DNA from: Isoetes taiwanensis
Taxonomy: Eukaryota > Streptophyta > Lycopodiopsida > Isoetales > Isoetaceae
Direction: 5' to 3'
Length of the DNA: 64,000 nt
Assembly: GCA_021234155.1 (NCBI GenBank)
Contig: JAJEKV010000283.1
Span: forward strand, 248,001 to 312,000
Position numbers and translations under genes: made by a program. The notes beneath the pieces were generated by a model. That model searched no databases, was not told the origin of the DNA, and saw nothing but the letters and a program-made list of their open reading frames with translations. This document shows positions 44,997 to 56,459 of the stretch, one piece after another. Position 1 is the stretch's first letter, and each line of letters starts with the position of its first letter.

Positions 44997-45020
44997 GCGG
45001 CGGCCGCAAGGCCGCCGCGA
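44997..45020. repeat. Perfect GC hairpin with GCAA loop
   Basis: CGCGGCGGCC, GCAA, GGCCGCCGCG: a perfect 10-bp stem of pure G+C with a GNRA-type loop in otherwise AT-rich DNA. No ORF or transposon boundary explains it. Confidence 0.9.
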
Positions 45021-46730
45021 TAAATTTCTTGTATAGATAAATAAAAGGATGATAGGAACAAACTAGATGACATAAGTTTTAGGGGCCCATTTCAATCCAA
45101 ATAAGTTGAATGTTTCTATTTCTTCCATGGCAAATAGGGTCTCAAGGACAAAAAGGTAGTTGTAAAGGTTAGAGAACATTTCCACTTCAAGAAAAGCATA
45201 GCATCTCTTAGGTGATGAAGTAAGAATTGAACTGAAGGCTAGGAAGCACATGTTGGCTAGATTTAGGCACGGGCTAGACAATTGAGTGCAGTAAGAAGGA
45301 AGAATGTACTGGAAGGATGGTTCATTTGATGGTCCGTTTGACACGACCTATTTGTGACAACATTCTCGAACACGTCCACGTCGAGCGTGCTCTTTGGTCT
45401 AAGGTGTTTTCTATTCTATTCTATTGTATTTTAAAATTGAGAGAACTCTAGGGCAACATTCAGTCCAATTTGTGCTCTAAAAATGGTGAAGGAAAAAACA
45501 AGGTGTTTCACTCACAATTTTTGAAGGTAACAAAACGTGGACATTAAGAAAGAACATGGCAAGGGGAATTTTTAGTTTCTAGTACTAGCATCTACCACTA
45601 TGAACTGCCGCTCTATGCTAACATTTGCTTGGAGACGAAAACCTATCGCTTTCTAACCAAATGTTCAAGAGTCTTCAACTTCGGCATATCGACATAGAGC
45701 TGAGATTTATATGCATACATGGGCCTTCACATAGTAAAATGTACTAAAACTGCAGCTCTGATATCTGAACAAGATGGCGTCGGATTACTGTTGGAGATAG
45801 AATAGCATCTGTTGGAGGTAAAATAGCATGGCTGCAAGAATGGCATGGTCGGAAGATGGCATGGCATGGCATGGCATGGCATGGCCAGAAAGGATCTAGA
45901 ATCGGGAAAGGAGATAGAAGCGAGAAAGCATGCAGCATCGGATCTGCCAAATAAAAAGCTTCCAGCTCTACCTTCCAGCTCTACAATGAAAATTTCCAGC
46001 TCTACCCTGCATGCAAACAAGACAAGTCCAAACACGGCAGACCATTAAAATGGCAGAGCATTCTGCTACAAATTTGAAAACCCAATCAACCACAGCGGCC
46101 TCTTCACCTCCAGAAACGAGCCAAGGCAACTCCAGAAGAGAAAATATGAAGCTCCTTGTACCTATAGTGTGCAGAAAAGATGGCCAAACACCTAATCCGG
46201 AGGTCTAAAAACACAAGGAGCATGGCTCCACCGGAGCTCTAAAACAGAAGCAAACAGCAGCCACAAATTAGCGCCGCCATAGCCGATGGCTTCAACCGCC
46301 AAAGCATCCGTGGGCTTCATCGCCATAGCTCTCTGCTCGCCATACCTCCCTAGCTCTGTGCTTCCGCCTCTGCTCCGCTACCCTAGCCAAAAAGAGAAGG
46401 GAGCATCCGTTTCTATCCACGCCCCAGAAAAACGGCCTCCAAAAAAAAAAAAATCTTCCTAACATTTCGAAATGCAAGTCATATAAAAACCCAAAAAAGC
46501 AACATCACCTCTAAATGACATTAAGCTCCTTAAACATAGCAAGATATACCCCAACCATGCGATCACAAATACCAAACTCAAACGTTGGAAGTTTATTATT
46601 GGCACAAACATACATCTCAATAAGGATATACTAGAAATGGAGCCCAGCGTTGCTGGACATAGGTAGGAGCTGTAAATGATACGCTATGGAGCAAATTGTT
46701 AAATTAATTTACGTCTTAAAATCACATAAT
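45020..46730. other. Intergenic, simple repeats only
   Basis: Contains (TTCTA)n near 45,405-45,430 and (GGCAT)n at 45,856-45,888, and an A run at 46,440. The short ORFs over the GGCAT repeat are not credible genes. Confidence 0.5.
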
Positions 46731-46734
46731 TAAG

Positions 46735-47320
46735 AGGATTTGGCCATATTTCACTTTTCCTTCCTTATTTCTTTTTCCTTTTTTCTTTTCCATGATTTTA
46801 TATTTTATTTGTTTATTTTTCCCTTTCCTCTTTTCCACCATTTACCTTTTTTCTTTTTCCACTTTTATTCTATTGCTACCATCTTTCTTTTCCTTTTTTT
46901 TTTGTTTTCCCCTTCAATGTTTTTATTTTCCTAATTTCACATTCTCTTTTCTCTCATTTTTGTATGCCCTTTCCTTTTCCTCTTTCACCATTTCTCCACC
47001 ATTTTTTCCTCTTCCTTTTCTATTTTTCTATTCTCTGCTTTTCCCTTTTTTCTTTTTCTATTTTTCTCTTCCTTTTTGTTCCCCTCCCCGCCCTCACCTA
47101 CTTTACCCTTATTTTTCTCTCATTCCCTTTATTCTCCTCCACGTTTCCCTTCCTATTTTCCTTTTACATTTTTTCCCTTTTCCTTTTCTCCCCTCCCCTC
47201 TCCTCCCCTCCCCTTTGCTTCACTTCCCTTTCCCTTTCCCCTTCCCCTTTCATTTTCAGATGGCCTTTTTCCCCTTCCCCTCTTCTCCTTCCATTTTTTC
47301 CCTTCCATGTAGAATTCCGC
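46735..47320. repeat. Polypyrimidine tract (plus strand)
   Basis: About 580 bp almost entirely of T and C, as runs of TTTTCC, TTTCCC and CCCCTCCC. It becomes more C-rich towards the right end. It sits directly downstream of the gag fragment on the minus strand, where it would read as Lys/Glu/Gly-rich sequence. Long plus-strand Phe/Pro/Leu ORFs over it are artefacts. Confidence 0.9.
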
Positions 47321-48918
47321 ATGAGCCGATCAAAGGATTCTTTAAGGCGTTGATCCTGTGCAGCGCTCTCAATAATCTACTGGTTCATTTGCCTCTACAT
47401 ATTGTCCAGGGTTTTAGCAAACAGAGATTGCTCATCTTGGGGATCCCCTTGTGTAGTAGTAATTACTGTTGCAGTTGTTAGTATTGGTGTTGTAGGAGTA
47501 CTGCTCCCAGAACCTACTCCACTAGTAACGGCACCTTCCCCATTAGCTGCCAGGGATAGGTTCAATACGCTGTACGTTTTATACGGAATACGTATGAATT
47601 GTATAATACGGCACATATTTGCCATATAAAACGTATAAAATACGGCAGAAAAAAAATTCCGACGTCGGAAGATTTTCGCACGCTAAAAACATCTAATTCA
47701 CAGTATCGCGAAGTTTTTTCGACGCCGACGCGAAAAGTTTTTTTCGTGTATGTAAAACAAGGTTTCACAGACGCCGTTTTTTTCCGCACAGACGAATTTG
47801 AATTTGAATTTTCGCGACGCCGAAATCCTATAAACCGCGTGACGTGAAAACTTTTTTCGCTAGCTAAACCGTGATAAAAGCGGTAGCAAAAAAAGAAAAA
47901 AAATTTGAAATTTAAAAACCGCGGTAACGCTGAACCTTATACTTTCAAGATACGCTGAAAGTTTTTTCTTGTGACGCCAACCCTAAAAAAAAAGGGGAAA
48001 AACTACGAAATACCCCTAACTTTTAGCGAAATTTACACTATACCCCTAACTTTTTAGAAATTCATAAAATGCCCCGCGGTAACCGTGATTTGGCAAAAAA
48101 GCGTATACATGTTCTTGTATTTGTCCGGGCTTTTTCCTAAAATCAGAACGGAACAAAGAAAATTGGCGGGACTTCGGACAGGCTGGAGTAGAGCTGGCCG
48201 ACTTATACTGGAGCGCCGATTTCTTATGCCAGAAAGGTTTTATTCTTGATCTTCTAGAGCCTGCATGTTGGAGGAGACGATTTAGTGATTTCGTATACCT
48301 GGATTTCGAACCCAATTCAACTGCAGCATTGGCCAAGGTCTTCAGCATGGTACACCTCAGGCCCAATTTTATCTCAATGGCAAATTGTCTGCTTTTTTTT
48401 TGACAAATTAGATGCATAATTCATGCAGTATAAGGGGTGTGTAATTCATGGAAAGGAGGTCGCTTGCGGATTGAGGTCGCTTGCGGATTGACAAGCATGT
48501 CCCCCAAAGCCTCGAAAGAGGATTAAACATATTTTTTCCAAGATTCAGAAAGGTATTTCAATGCATTAACTTCATGATTGTGTTTGCTGGATCAAATTGG
48601 TACAGAATATTGTTTGCTAGAATATTGTTTTCCTTCGGATGCATGTTGATAATGCAGATCTTCTGAACCAATACTATTATAATGGTCATAGTAATGTTCT
48701 GACAGTAGGGTAATTCAGTAGCTCAGCTCTGACATTTTCCGCTAAATTATTGGAAACAGAAATGTAGTTGAGTTCAAGAGTTCTGCTATGAACCGAATAG
48801 ATTCTTCTAGCAAAGGCAATATTAGAAAACTTACATTTTCTAGCATAATATGTGCCTAAACAGTTTGCTTTATTGCTTTATTTTTAAAAATGTTTGCCTT
48901 TGCTTCGTTGGTTGATAA

Positions 48919-50852
48919 ATGGCATTGCAAACTGGATCAACCTGGGCATCTTTGGATGAGTTGAAGTTGGCCGTGAAGGATCATGCAATCGCTCATAGTG
49001 TTGAATTGAAGATTCTTAAGAGCGATCGGAAAAGGTAAGACTTTATTTCAAACATATAATGTCTATTTGTTATATTCCTTCTTCAATTTGAGTTACTTTG
49101 ATCCTCCTGTAAAAATAGGTACACAGTAAAATGCAGTGTTGCTAGTTGTAGTTGGCGTCTCCATGCATCTATTGTTGAAGGAGGCCCCAGATGTGCTATC
49201 AAATGCATAGATGGTGAACATACATGCGCTGGGAGTTCACAACTTGGTAACAAAGAAGCCAATACTAAGTGGCTTGCACGTGAAACAATAGAGAGGTTTA
49301 GGGACCAGCCAGGCTTAAGACCAAAGGTGCTTATTGGTGACATGAGAAGAGAAAAGAAAGTCACTATAAAATACGGTGTTGCTTGGAAAGCGAAAGAGGC
49401 AGCACATGCACATATTCATGGTGACCATACTGAAGCGTACAGGAAGTTGCATGGTTACTGCAGTGAAATTTTACAGACTAATCCTGGAAGTGTAGCATTC
49501 ATGCAGAAAACAGATGATGGTCGTTTTTTCCGCATTTTCATTGCCTACAATGCTAGTTTGAGGGGGTTTTCGTTTTGTAGGCCAGTTGTTGCATTGGATG
49601 GTACTCATCTGAAATCTAGGTATCTAGGAATCTTACTCTCAGCAACAGCAATTGATGGGAACGATTGCTTGTATCCTATAGCGTTTGCTGTGGTTGCGGC
49701 AGAGAATGATGACAATTGGGTTTGGTTTCTTCAGAACTTAAAAAATTGCTTGCAACATTCAGAGTGTATCACTTTTATCTCAGACAGACAGAAAGGACTA
49801 GTTGAGGGTGTCGAGATAGTATTTGGTGCAAGCACTCCACATGCATATTGCATGAGACATCTAGCTGATAACTTCAGAAAGGCCTACAAAAGTACAGAGC
49901 TTGTGCATCTTTTATGGAATGCAGCACGTGCAAATAGTGACGAAGACTTTCAAGAGGCTTTAGCAGAAATGAAGAAAACCAATTTGGAAGCTGCGGAGTG
50001 GATCCTTGCAACAGCTTATCCTGTTCATTGGGCGAATGCCAAGTTTGTTGGCTACAGGTATTAGCATTTTTACATTTTTATTTTGTTGAGTTCGTCATGT
50101 AATAGGAATACTGCCAAGTATGTTGCTACAGGTATAGGCACTTATTAGCATTTTAACATTTTTGTTTTGTTGAGTTCGTCATGTCATACGGGTAATGCCA
50201 AGTATGTTGCTACAGGTATGGGCACTTGACATCCAACATTGCTGAATCTTTAAATTCATGGCTTCGAGAGCCTAGAGAGCTACCTATACTTGCTATGTTG
50301 GAGTTAATCCGTCATAAGCTAATGACTTGGTTTGCTGAGCGAAGAAGTCAGGCATTTTCTTCTGCGACAGATGCTATGGAACACACTTATTTAGCCATAA
50401 CTCCTCGAGGTGAGCAAGAATTGAAGAAGGCATGTGAACAAGGACGTTCGTATCGGATAATAATGGCTTCCGAGTTTGAGTTTGAAGTTTTGTCTTCAAG
50501 AACAAGAGTTGTAGACTTGCGGCGGAACACATGTATATGTAAGAGATGGCAACAGTCTGGTATTCCTTGTTCTCATGCTGCTTGTGCCATACTGTACAGG
50601 AAAGAATCTGTAAGAAGCTATGTCCATTTCGCGTTCTTCATGACTTCATATTTTGAGACATACAGAGAAGTACTTCATCCTGTTGTGGTTCCCCTAACAT
50701 TGGATGACACTTTACCACCAGCCACTAGAAGACCTCCTGGACGTCCACGAAGTAAAAGAATTCGCACCGAAGGTGAATTGAAGGAGGTCCATCATTGCGC
50801 TAGATGCAAGGGAACAGGGCATAATACACGTACATGCAGGGCTGCAATATGA
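48919..50852 (+). CDS. MuDR-type transposase (563 aa, three exons)
   Basis: Exons 48,919-49,034, 49,119-50,057 and 50,216-50,852 join with GT-AG introns in phase 2 to a 563-residue ORF without a stop. The ATG directly follows an in-frame TAA. Domain order is classical. An N-terminal Mutator DNA-binding region with Cys/His residues (VKCSVASCSWRLHAS, GEHTC) comes first. The DDE core follows with D199 (ALDGTHLK), D261 (SDRQKG) and E362 (NIAESLN). A SWIM finger has C458, C460, C470 and H472 (CICKRWQQSGIPCSH). Last is a C-terminal CX2CX4HX4C knuckle (C546, C549, H554, C559). All catalytic and zinc residues are present, and the element has ends and a target duplication, so it may have been active recently. 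The second intron is itself a tandem duplication. There is no MURB-like second gene. Confidence 0.92.
50058..50215 (+). other. Intron made of two tandem copies of its own splice junction
   Basis: The 158-bp intron divides into a 74-bp and an 84-bp unit, each starting GTAT and each ending GCCAAGTATGTTGCTACAG, nearly the last 20 bases of the preceding exon. Both contain ATTAGCATTTT and TTTTGTTGAGTTCGTCATGT. The second unit starts GTATAGGCACTT, almost the first bases of the following exon (GTATGGGCACTT). Confidence 0.88.
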
Positions 50853-51790
50853 AAAACAAACTACTTCATCATGTTGGAATTGAGATTCTGTTGAAAAACT
50901 GTTGAAAACCTTGTTTATTTCTCTTTCTCTTTCGTCTCTGTTTAAAGTGTCAGGCTTCTCCACTGTACAAGGGCATTTTGTGAATTTAACGAAATGTGAG
51001 GGCATTTTATGAATTTTATGAAAAGTTAGGGGCATTCCATCGATATCTTCAAATGTTCAAAATTGTCATACGTTGAGCAAGGGCTTTTGGTGAAATAATA
51101 CAAAAGTTAGGGGCATTTCTTGAATTTCAATAAAAGTTAAGGGTATTTGATGAAATAAAACAAAAGTTAAGGGCATTTCATGAAAACATAAGAAATACAA
51201 ATACATGTATAGGTTTTTTAGGGGCATTTCATGAATTTTTAGAAAGTTAGGGGTATACTGTGAATTTCGCTAAAAGTTAGGGGTATTTTGTAGTTTTTCC
51301 CAAAAAGAAAATCTTTTTTTTTCGCGTACGCGATTTTTACTGTTTCGCATACGCGAAACAGAAGGTTTCGCGTACGCGAAATTTTTTTTTTTCCGGCCGG
51401 CGACTAAAAAATACGTAAAATACGTATTTTTTAACTTTGTACGTCAGGAATTTAGATTTCGTACGTACAGAACCTATCCCTGTTAGCTGTTAAGCCTCTT
51501 TGTGGAGCTGAAATACCCCTAGGGCATTCGGCTCCAGTAGTAGGTTGTACGTTAATTGCAGTTACTGTAGGTACTAGATTAACTGGAGTTACAGGAGTAT
51601 TGATAACCCTACACTGGGTCGTGCCTGTAATAACGTCTCAAAGTCAAATACAGGCAAATCCTCCAGGTGGATATCCTAGAGTGCTGGTATAATACCATCA
51701 GTCAACGCCACAGCTGGCAGACCATCAATTGGTTGTGCCATTCCTTACATTGGATCAGCCATGGCTCAGAACCGTGCTCTGATACCAAAT

Positions 51791-52433
51791 TGTCACGATC
51801 TACAAAAAGTAGGGCCGATTGTGCAACCTAGAACTCCGAGAGTTCCCTGCAACCTTGAGTTCCCAGAACTCCCCACGCACAGTTGCACTAACCCTCAGAA
51901 TTAGTTTGAAGCCCAGCTTCAAAGTTCTTAACAAAAGAACTAATACTGCAATAGCAGTATTGACTAACACTAGAGCAAACTCGCAATCAATGGACCCCAA
52001 AGAGGTCGCAGTGATTTCTAATCAATCTCTAAGGATGAACCACAACAGAATACCATAGGAATAGAAGGAATCGAACTTCCAGGCAGCACCAAAAGCTCTG
52101 CTTCAAGAATCGATGTCCTTCTTCAAAAGCCTCTAATCGGCTTATATAACTTGCTCTGAGCCAAATTCGGCCTATTATAAGGCCAGGGCCTCTTTCCCAA
52201 CTCGAAATATCTAGCTTTATGCTGGATTCGATCTGTTATAGCAGATCCGACAGTCCCGGACTGTTCACACAAATAAGAAAGGGATTTTTCCCTTTGGAGC
52301 ACTCTCAGCCAGTGCGGTTCCACCATGTGGACCCTTATTTCCATGGTTAAGCCTTTAAAAGGGCACCTTTAACATTTACATTAAAATGTCAATTTAAGAT
52401 ACGAAATAAATGCCATTTAACAATATTCCAACA
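51791..52433 (-). mobile_element. Gypsy LTR (643 bp, minus orientation)
   Basis: On the minus strand the LTR starts TGTTGGAATATTG (52,433) and ends GATCGTGACA (51,791), with TG...CA termini. It adjoins the tRNA-Met primer-binding site after a 3-bp spacer. A TATA-like TATATAAGCC lies near 52,140. No partner LTR is in the window, so its target duplication cannot be tested. Confidence 0.75.
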
Positions 52434-52725
52434 CTGCCCCTAGGCAGTAATGGCCACTTGGAACATTCCCAGGCCACCCAGTGGCACTTCCAAGGGCAAC
52501 TCCTAGTCCCAAGGCCTAAAGGCACGACTCGCTCCTTAAACCATAACACTCCTCTGACCGATCCTGTGGTATGGCAAACATGCAAAAGGCATCACTTTCT
52601 CGATCCAAGAGGATCTCAACCCACAGGCGCGTCAAGAATGGAATGGAGCTCTTGTTCGGGATCGATGGTCTTCTAATGCATGGATGGCTTCTGTGTAGCC
52701 ATGTTCCTTTTAGCTTCATTATTGA

Positions 52726-53343
52726 GGAAAAGCTACAAAATGCCCTTATGTTTTGACAAATTTCACCAAACGCCTTTAACTTTTCATAATTTCACCAAAT
52801 ATCCTTGGTCAACGTATAATGTATTTTGTATTTTTGAAAATTATTCAAATACCTAAGATTTAGTTAATAGCCTGTGGGAAAATCGATGGAGCCAGGCAAA
52901 AGATAGATGGAGCAGAATCAATTTCGATCAAAAGAATTTTGATGGACCTAATTTGATGGCGTCTATACCTCCAAAATCCTAAGAGGCTGATCCTTCAAGA
53001 AATCTTGAGAATATAGAATCGGAGAGCCTGTGAGCAAAAATCGATGGAGCATAATGAATTTCGATCAGAAGCAAATTTAATGGAGCAAATTCAACGAAGA
53101 TTATGCCTTCCATTATCCTTTTGAGGAACCGTACATAAAAATAAGAGGCGATCCAAAAATGGCACCAGACAATATTTGTTGAAAAGGGGCATTCTGTTGA
53201 ATACAAAATCTGAAAGGCATTTTGTGAAACTTGAAATGTTCCATAAAGATATACGTTGATCAGTGACATTTGATGAAATTATGAAAAGTTAGAGGCATCT
53301 GGTGAAATATTTCAAAATATAAGGGCATTTTGTGGTTTTTCCC
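52726..53343. mobile_element. Non-autonomous element with about 80-bp inverted ends
   Basis: Left GGAAAAGCTACAAAATGCCC (52,726) mirrors right GGGCATTTTGTGGTTTTTCCC (ending 53,343). The match continues through TTCACCAAA and CTTTTCATAATTTC on both sides. The 0.62-kb interior has no ORF of note. The ends share phrases with the inner inverted repeats of the Mutator-like element 1.3 kb away (AAAACTAC.AAATGCCCC), so it may be a deletion derivative or cousin mobilised by the same type of transposase. Confidence 0.72.
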
Positions 53344-56300
53344 TTATTATTATTGATGTATGGGCTCATTGTTTTATTATTGTGTTTGATGATGGAGTTA
53401 GTCCTCAAATTTTATCTGAGCTCCTGCCCTTTGCATATACATGTCCCATAGCCTGCTTGGGTTTCAGTGGACATAAAAAATCCATCTATCTATCTCAAAC
53501 CATATTAACTCATTGGCATTCTATCAACTTTTGGTCAAATGGTTACTTTGATACAAATAATAAAACAACATCATCCTCATCTTCTTAGCCTAAGATGAAA
53601 CGAACACAAAGATCATGTGTTTCCAAGGGGCAAACCCTCGATGCATCATCATTTTGATAGTTCAATGTCCCTTGTTGCTCTTCCATCATCAGCTTCTCAA
53701 AGCGTCTGCCACACTTTTCGGAGTAACCCATTTCCACCTGTCATTTGATATTCCTGAAGTAGGGTTAAGAGTTACCAGCATCGCGCCTTCATCTCTTCTA
53801 AAATCATATTCTATTCTATTCTATTATAAAACTGATCTCTCGCAACCTTTTCCTACATAATGAGACCTTTATAAGATGCTCGCAAGGACCAGCATTGGTT
53901 TCAAGATAGAGATGAATATCTTCAAGGTATAACTAAAAATGTGAAATTTTTCTGGATAGCAATAATTTTAATATCAGTAGCCCATGACTACTTGCTGCAA
54001 CAATCATGTCAAAAACTATAGTTGCATATTATCCGACAAAATATCAGTCAAAACGTAGCAACACATGCCGCCTAGAAACAGGTTATAATAATTTGAGGTA
54101 GCCTCTATTGTAGGGACAAGTAGCCCTATTAGCTTTCTGATCCATGGACAAGTTATGTGTAGCATTGTTATTTCCTTGTTCTTGTTATTTTATTGTGACT
54201 ATTTGGTTTATATACCCATGGTTTTCTTAACATATATAATTATATTATAGGACGATTCTATGATCACGACACGTTAGCTATTTTCGTGCGCAACACTTCT
54301 ATTATAATTTTTTTTGACACGTCGCATTCCAAGGTAAAGCAAAGATCTGCTGGCTATGGCGTCCGAGAGAATGTTGTGGCGTCAAAACGGCCGCCCATAA
54401 GGGCATAGCCGTTTTGGTACGTTTCGATTTGAGTTCGAATTTGCTGGAGGCTGATGTTCAATATACATCGAGTTCGAATTTGCTGGAGGCTGATGTTCAA
54501 TACCCGACGTATGCTCCATTAGGTTTAGATCTAACATATGCTCAGTCAGGTTTGAATATTTTTTATCAGGTCTTGCTATTTGTGCTTTGTGAACCCATGG
54601 CGAGAAGGCTTCCATCTTTTCTTGCATTTATGTTCCTTCATCACGTTTTGCTGCGTCAGAGCTTTGCTGCTAATCATTTTCGAAATTCCTGCATCATGAT
54701 GGACAATAGGTAGCGTAAGCAAATTAGCCACAAACACCATAGGCATAGGCATTTTTTTTTGTGCGTTTTATTCAAGTATTAGATTGTTTTTCCATTGATT
54801 ATATGTAGCCAATTGATAATTGTTGTTTGGCAGCGGTTAACCAGGTTCTGGTAAAGGGATGCTTGCATGGGTTTCGCTCTTGCAAAGCTTAAGAATGAAG
54901 TCTTACGATCCCGCCATTTGCTTCTTGATGAAAGGTGTGTATAGAGGACTTCTCTTTGCATTTGTATAACTATGTGGGATGATGTTGTATGAATTTTTGT
55001 TGCATGCCATCCATGAAATTGCATGCATGTAAGGCCATGCCAATGTGCATTTCATTGTGAAGATAAGCTACCATGATTATAGCGGCCTGTGACCTCTTTA
55101 ACTGAATGCCAAATAGGATGATGATGCAGTCCAGATGATCTCTATTTTATTTTATAGTAAATTGTATATCATTCTGAGCTCTTAATTTTTGCAGGACATG
55201 CTCGAAATGGATTGGTATAATTATTAGGGCTGATATTAATGGTGATTTGAACTTTGTATACAGGAGTAGCTGTGTTGGATATGAAACAACATAGACTGGA
55301 GCATATTTCTTTTCTGGACAAATTTGCGAGGCATAATGATTTGCTAACAGAGCTTATATGGATAGTCGTTGCCTATATGGATTTATTTTTTCCATCATTT
55401 CCTCCATCTGCACTATGATTGTGACGTTGCCTGCATTTCAGAGTGCATAATGTGTGACTGATATATTTCTCTTAGAGTTTAAGCCTTGAAACCACTAATT
55501 TGATCAAATACTTGGCAATGACAATCACTTGCCGCGTTTTGGCACAGAGGCAATCCCAAAGAAGGTACATTCTATCTTTGAGCTTCAAATGCACCAAACT
55601 TCAAGATGTTTTTGATGGTATTATTCTGCCGAAAGGGACAAGATGGAAGTGTCAAATAGAAGAAGTAAATGGCTGGGAAGAAGAGATTCATATTACCAGC
55701 CATCTCTTCCTGTTATGGCACTGGATTTGGCTTCTGTAGAATTCCCTAAAATGCATTTTTTCCTACATTTTTAGAGTTCATGTAGAGCTTCAGTTTTTGT
55801 AACACGCCTTGCTGTAAACTGCCTAAAGACTATGTGTGTATCGTTATTTTAAGTGTTTCTTTTCTCTGATCTGGTTTGCTGACTCAATTTTTGCACATGA
55901 TGCCTTGGCCTTATAACCGATATTAAAGCGGCTCTGAAGTGGCATTTCCAAAGAGGCGTATAGAGAATTGCTTCTATATTACAACTGTACACATGAATCC
56001 ACCAAATTTCAAAATATTTTGAATGGTTTGCAGAAGACTTCCTAAGCACATTGGTGATGATTATATCATCAAAACAAATAAGAATTTACAGTGTTGTGTT
56101 CCAACTATTATGTGCTTAAGGATGTTCTTTAAAAATGTGCATGACCGATGTTCTCAAAAAGTTGACTTTTTTTACTAAGGGAAAGCAGTAGAAGTGCATC
56201 TCCGTATAATTTGATCCAACAATTTTTTATGGCACTGCTTTTGCCATAAAGGTTTGCTATTCAAAATTGTGTAGTTTAGTGAACATTATGGTGTTGCCCT

Positions 56301-56455
56301 AGAGAATATCCGAAAGGAGTAATTATGTTGAGTATCTTCTTATATTATAAAGTTTTAGCGTATGTCATGAAGCAAACCCTAATTTGTACGGTTGAGATCA
56401 TCTAATTGCCGAAGGCCGAGATGCATCGCACAACTTCCCACCACCGTGATTGGCC
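53344..56455. other. Intergenic with small repeats
   Basis: No gene was recognised. A 38-bp tandem repeat (GAGTTCGAATTTGCTGGAGG...) lies at about 54,430-54,505, and imperfect arms AAACGGCCGCCCATAAGGGC and ATAGCCGTTTTGG near 54,385-54,417 can pair. A plus-strand ORF at 55,500-55,739 is unassigned. Confidence 0.45.
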
Positions 56456-56459
56456 ATGC

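Larger units (their letters stand above)
47551..51482 (+). mobile_element. Structurally complete Mutator-like element, 3.93 kb
   Basis: Ends CAGGGATAGGTT (47,551) and AACCTATCCCTG (51,482) are inverted. The near-identical 8-mers TTAGCTGC (47,543-47,550) and TTAGCTGT (51,483-51,490) flank it as target duplication. Inverted similarity continues inward: TACG-rich then GACGTCGG/CCGGCCGG sequence. It ends with a long match near 47,995-48,072 against 51,215-51,300 (AAAAACTAC..AATACCCCTAACTTTTAGCGAAATT). The element encodes the transposase described below and lies in gag of the minus-strand Gypsy element. Confidence 0.88.
47320..51790 (-). mobile_element. Gypsy-type LTR retrotransposon 5' interior (PBS and gag start), split by a MULE
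   Basis: Next to the LTR at 51,791 the minus strand carries TGGTATCAGAGC (51,776-51,787), the primer-binding site complementary to initiator tRNA-Met. The gag-like region then has PPGGFACI, VTPVNLVPTVTAINVQPTTG, RGISAPQRGLTAN (to 51,483). After the Mutator-like insertion it resumes NGEGAVTSGVGSGSSTPTTP, TQGDPQDEQSLFAKTLDNM and QRLKESFDRLMRNST (47,550 to about 47,320), then enters the purine-rich tract. No protease, RT or 3' LTR is found to the left, so the element is truncated. Confidence 0.72.

Noticed and set aside
46740-47481. 229-aa Phe/Pro/Leu ORF resembling a multi-pass membrane protein
   Set aside because: It is the translation of a polypyrimidine tract; hydrophobicity follows from TTT, TTC, CTT and CCT codons.
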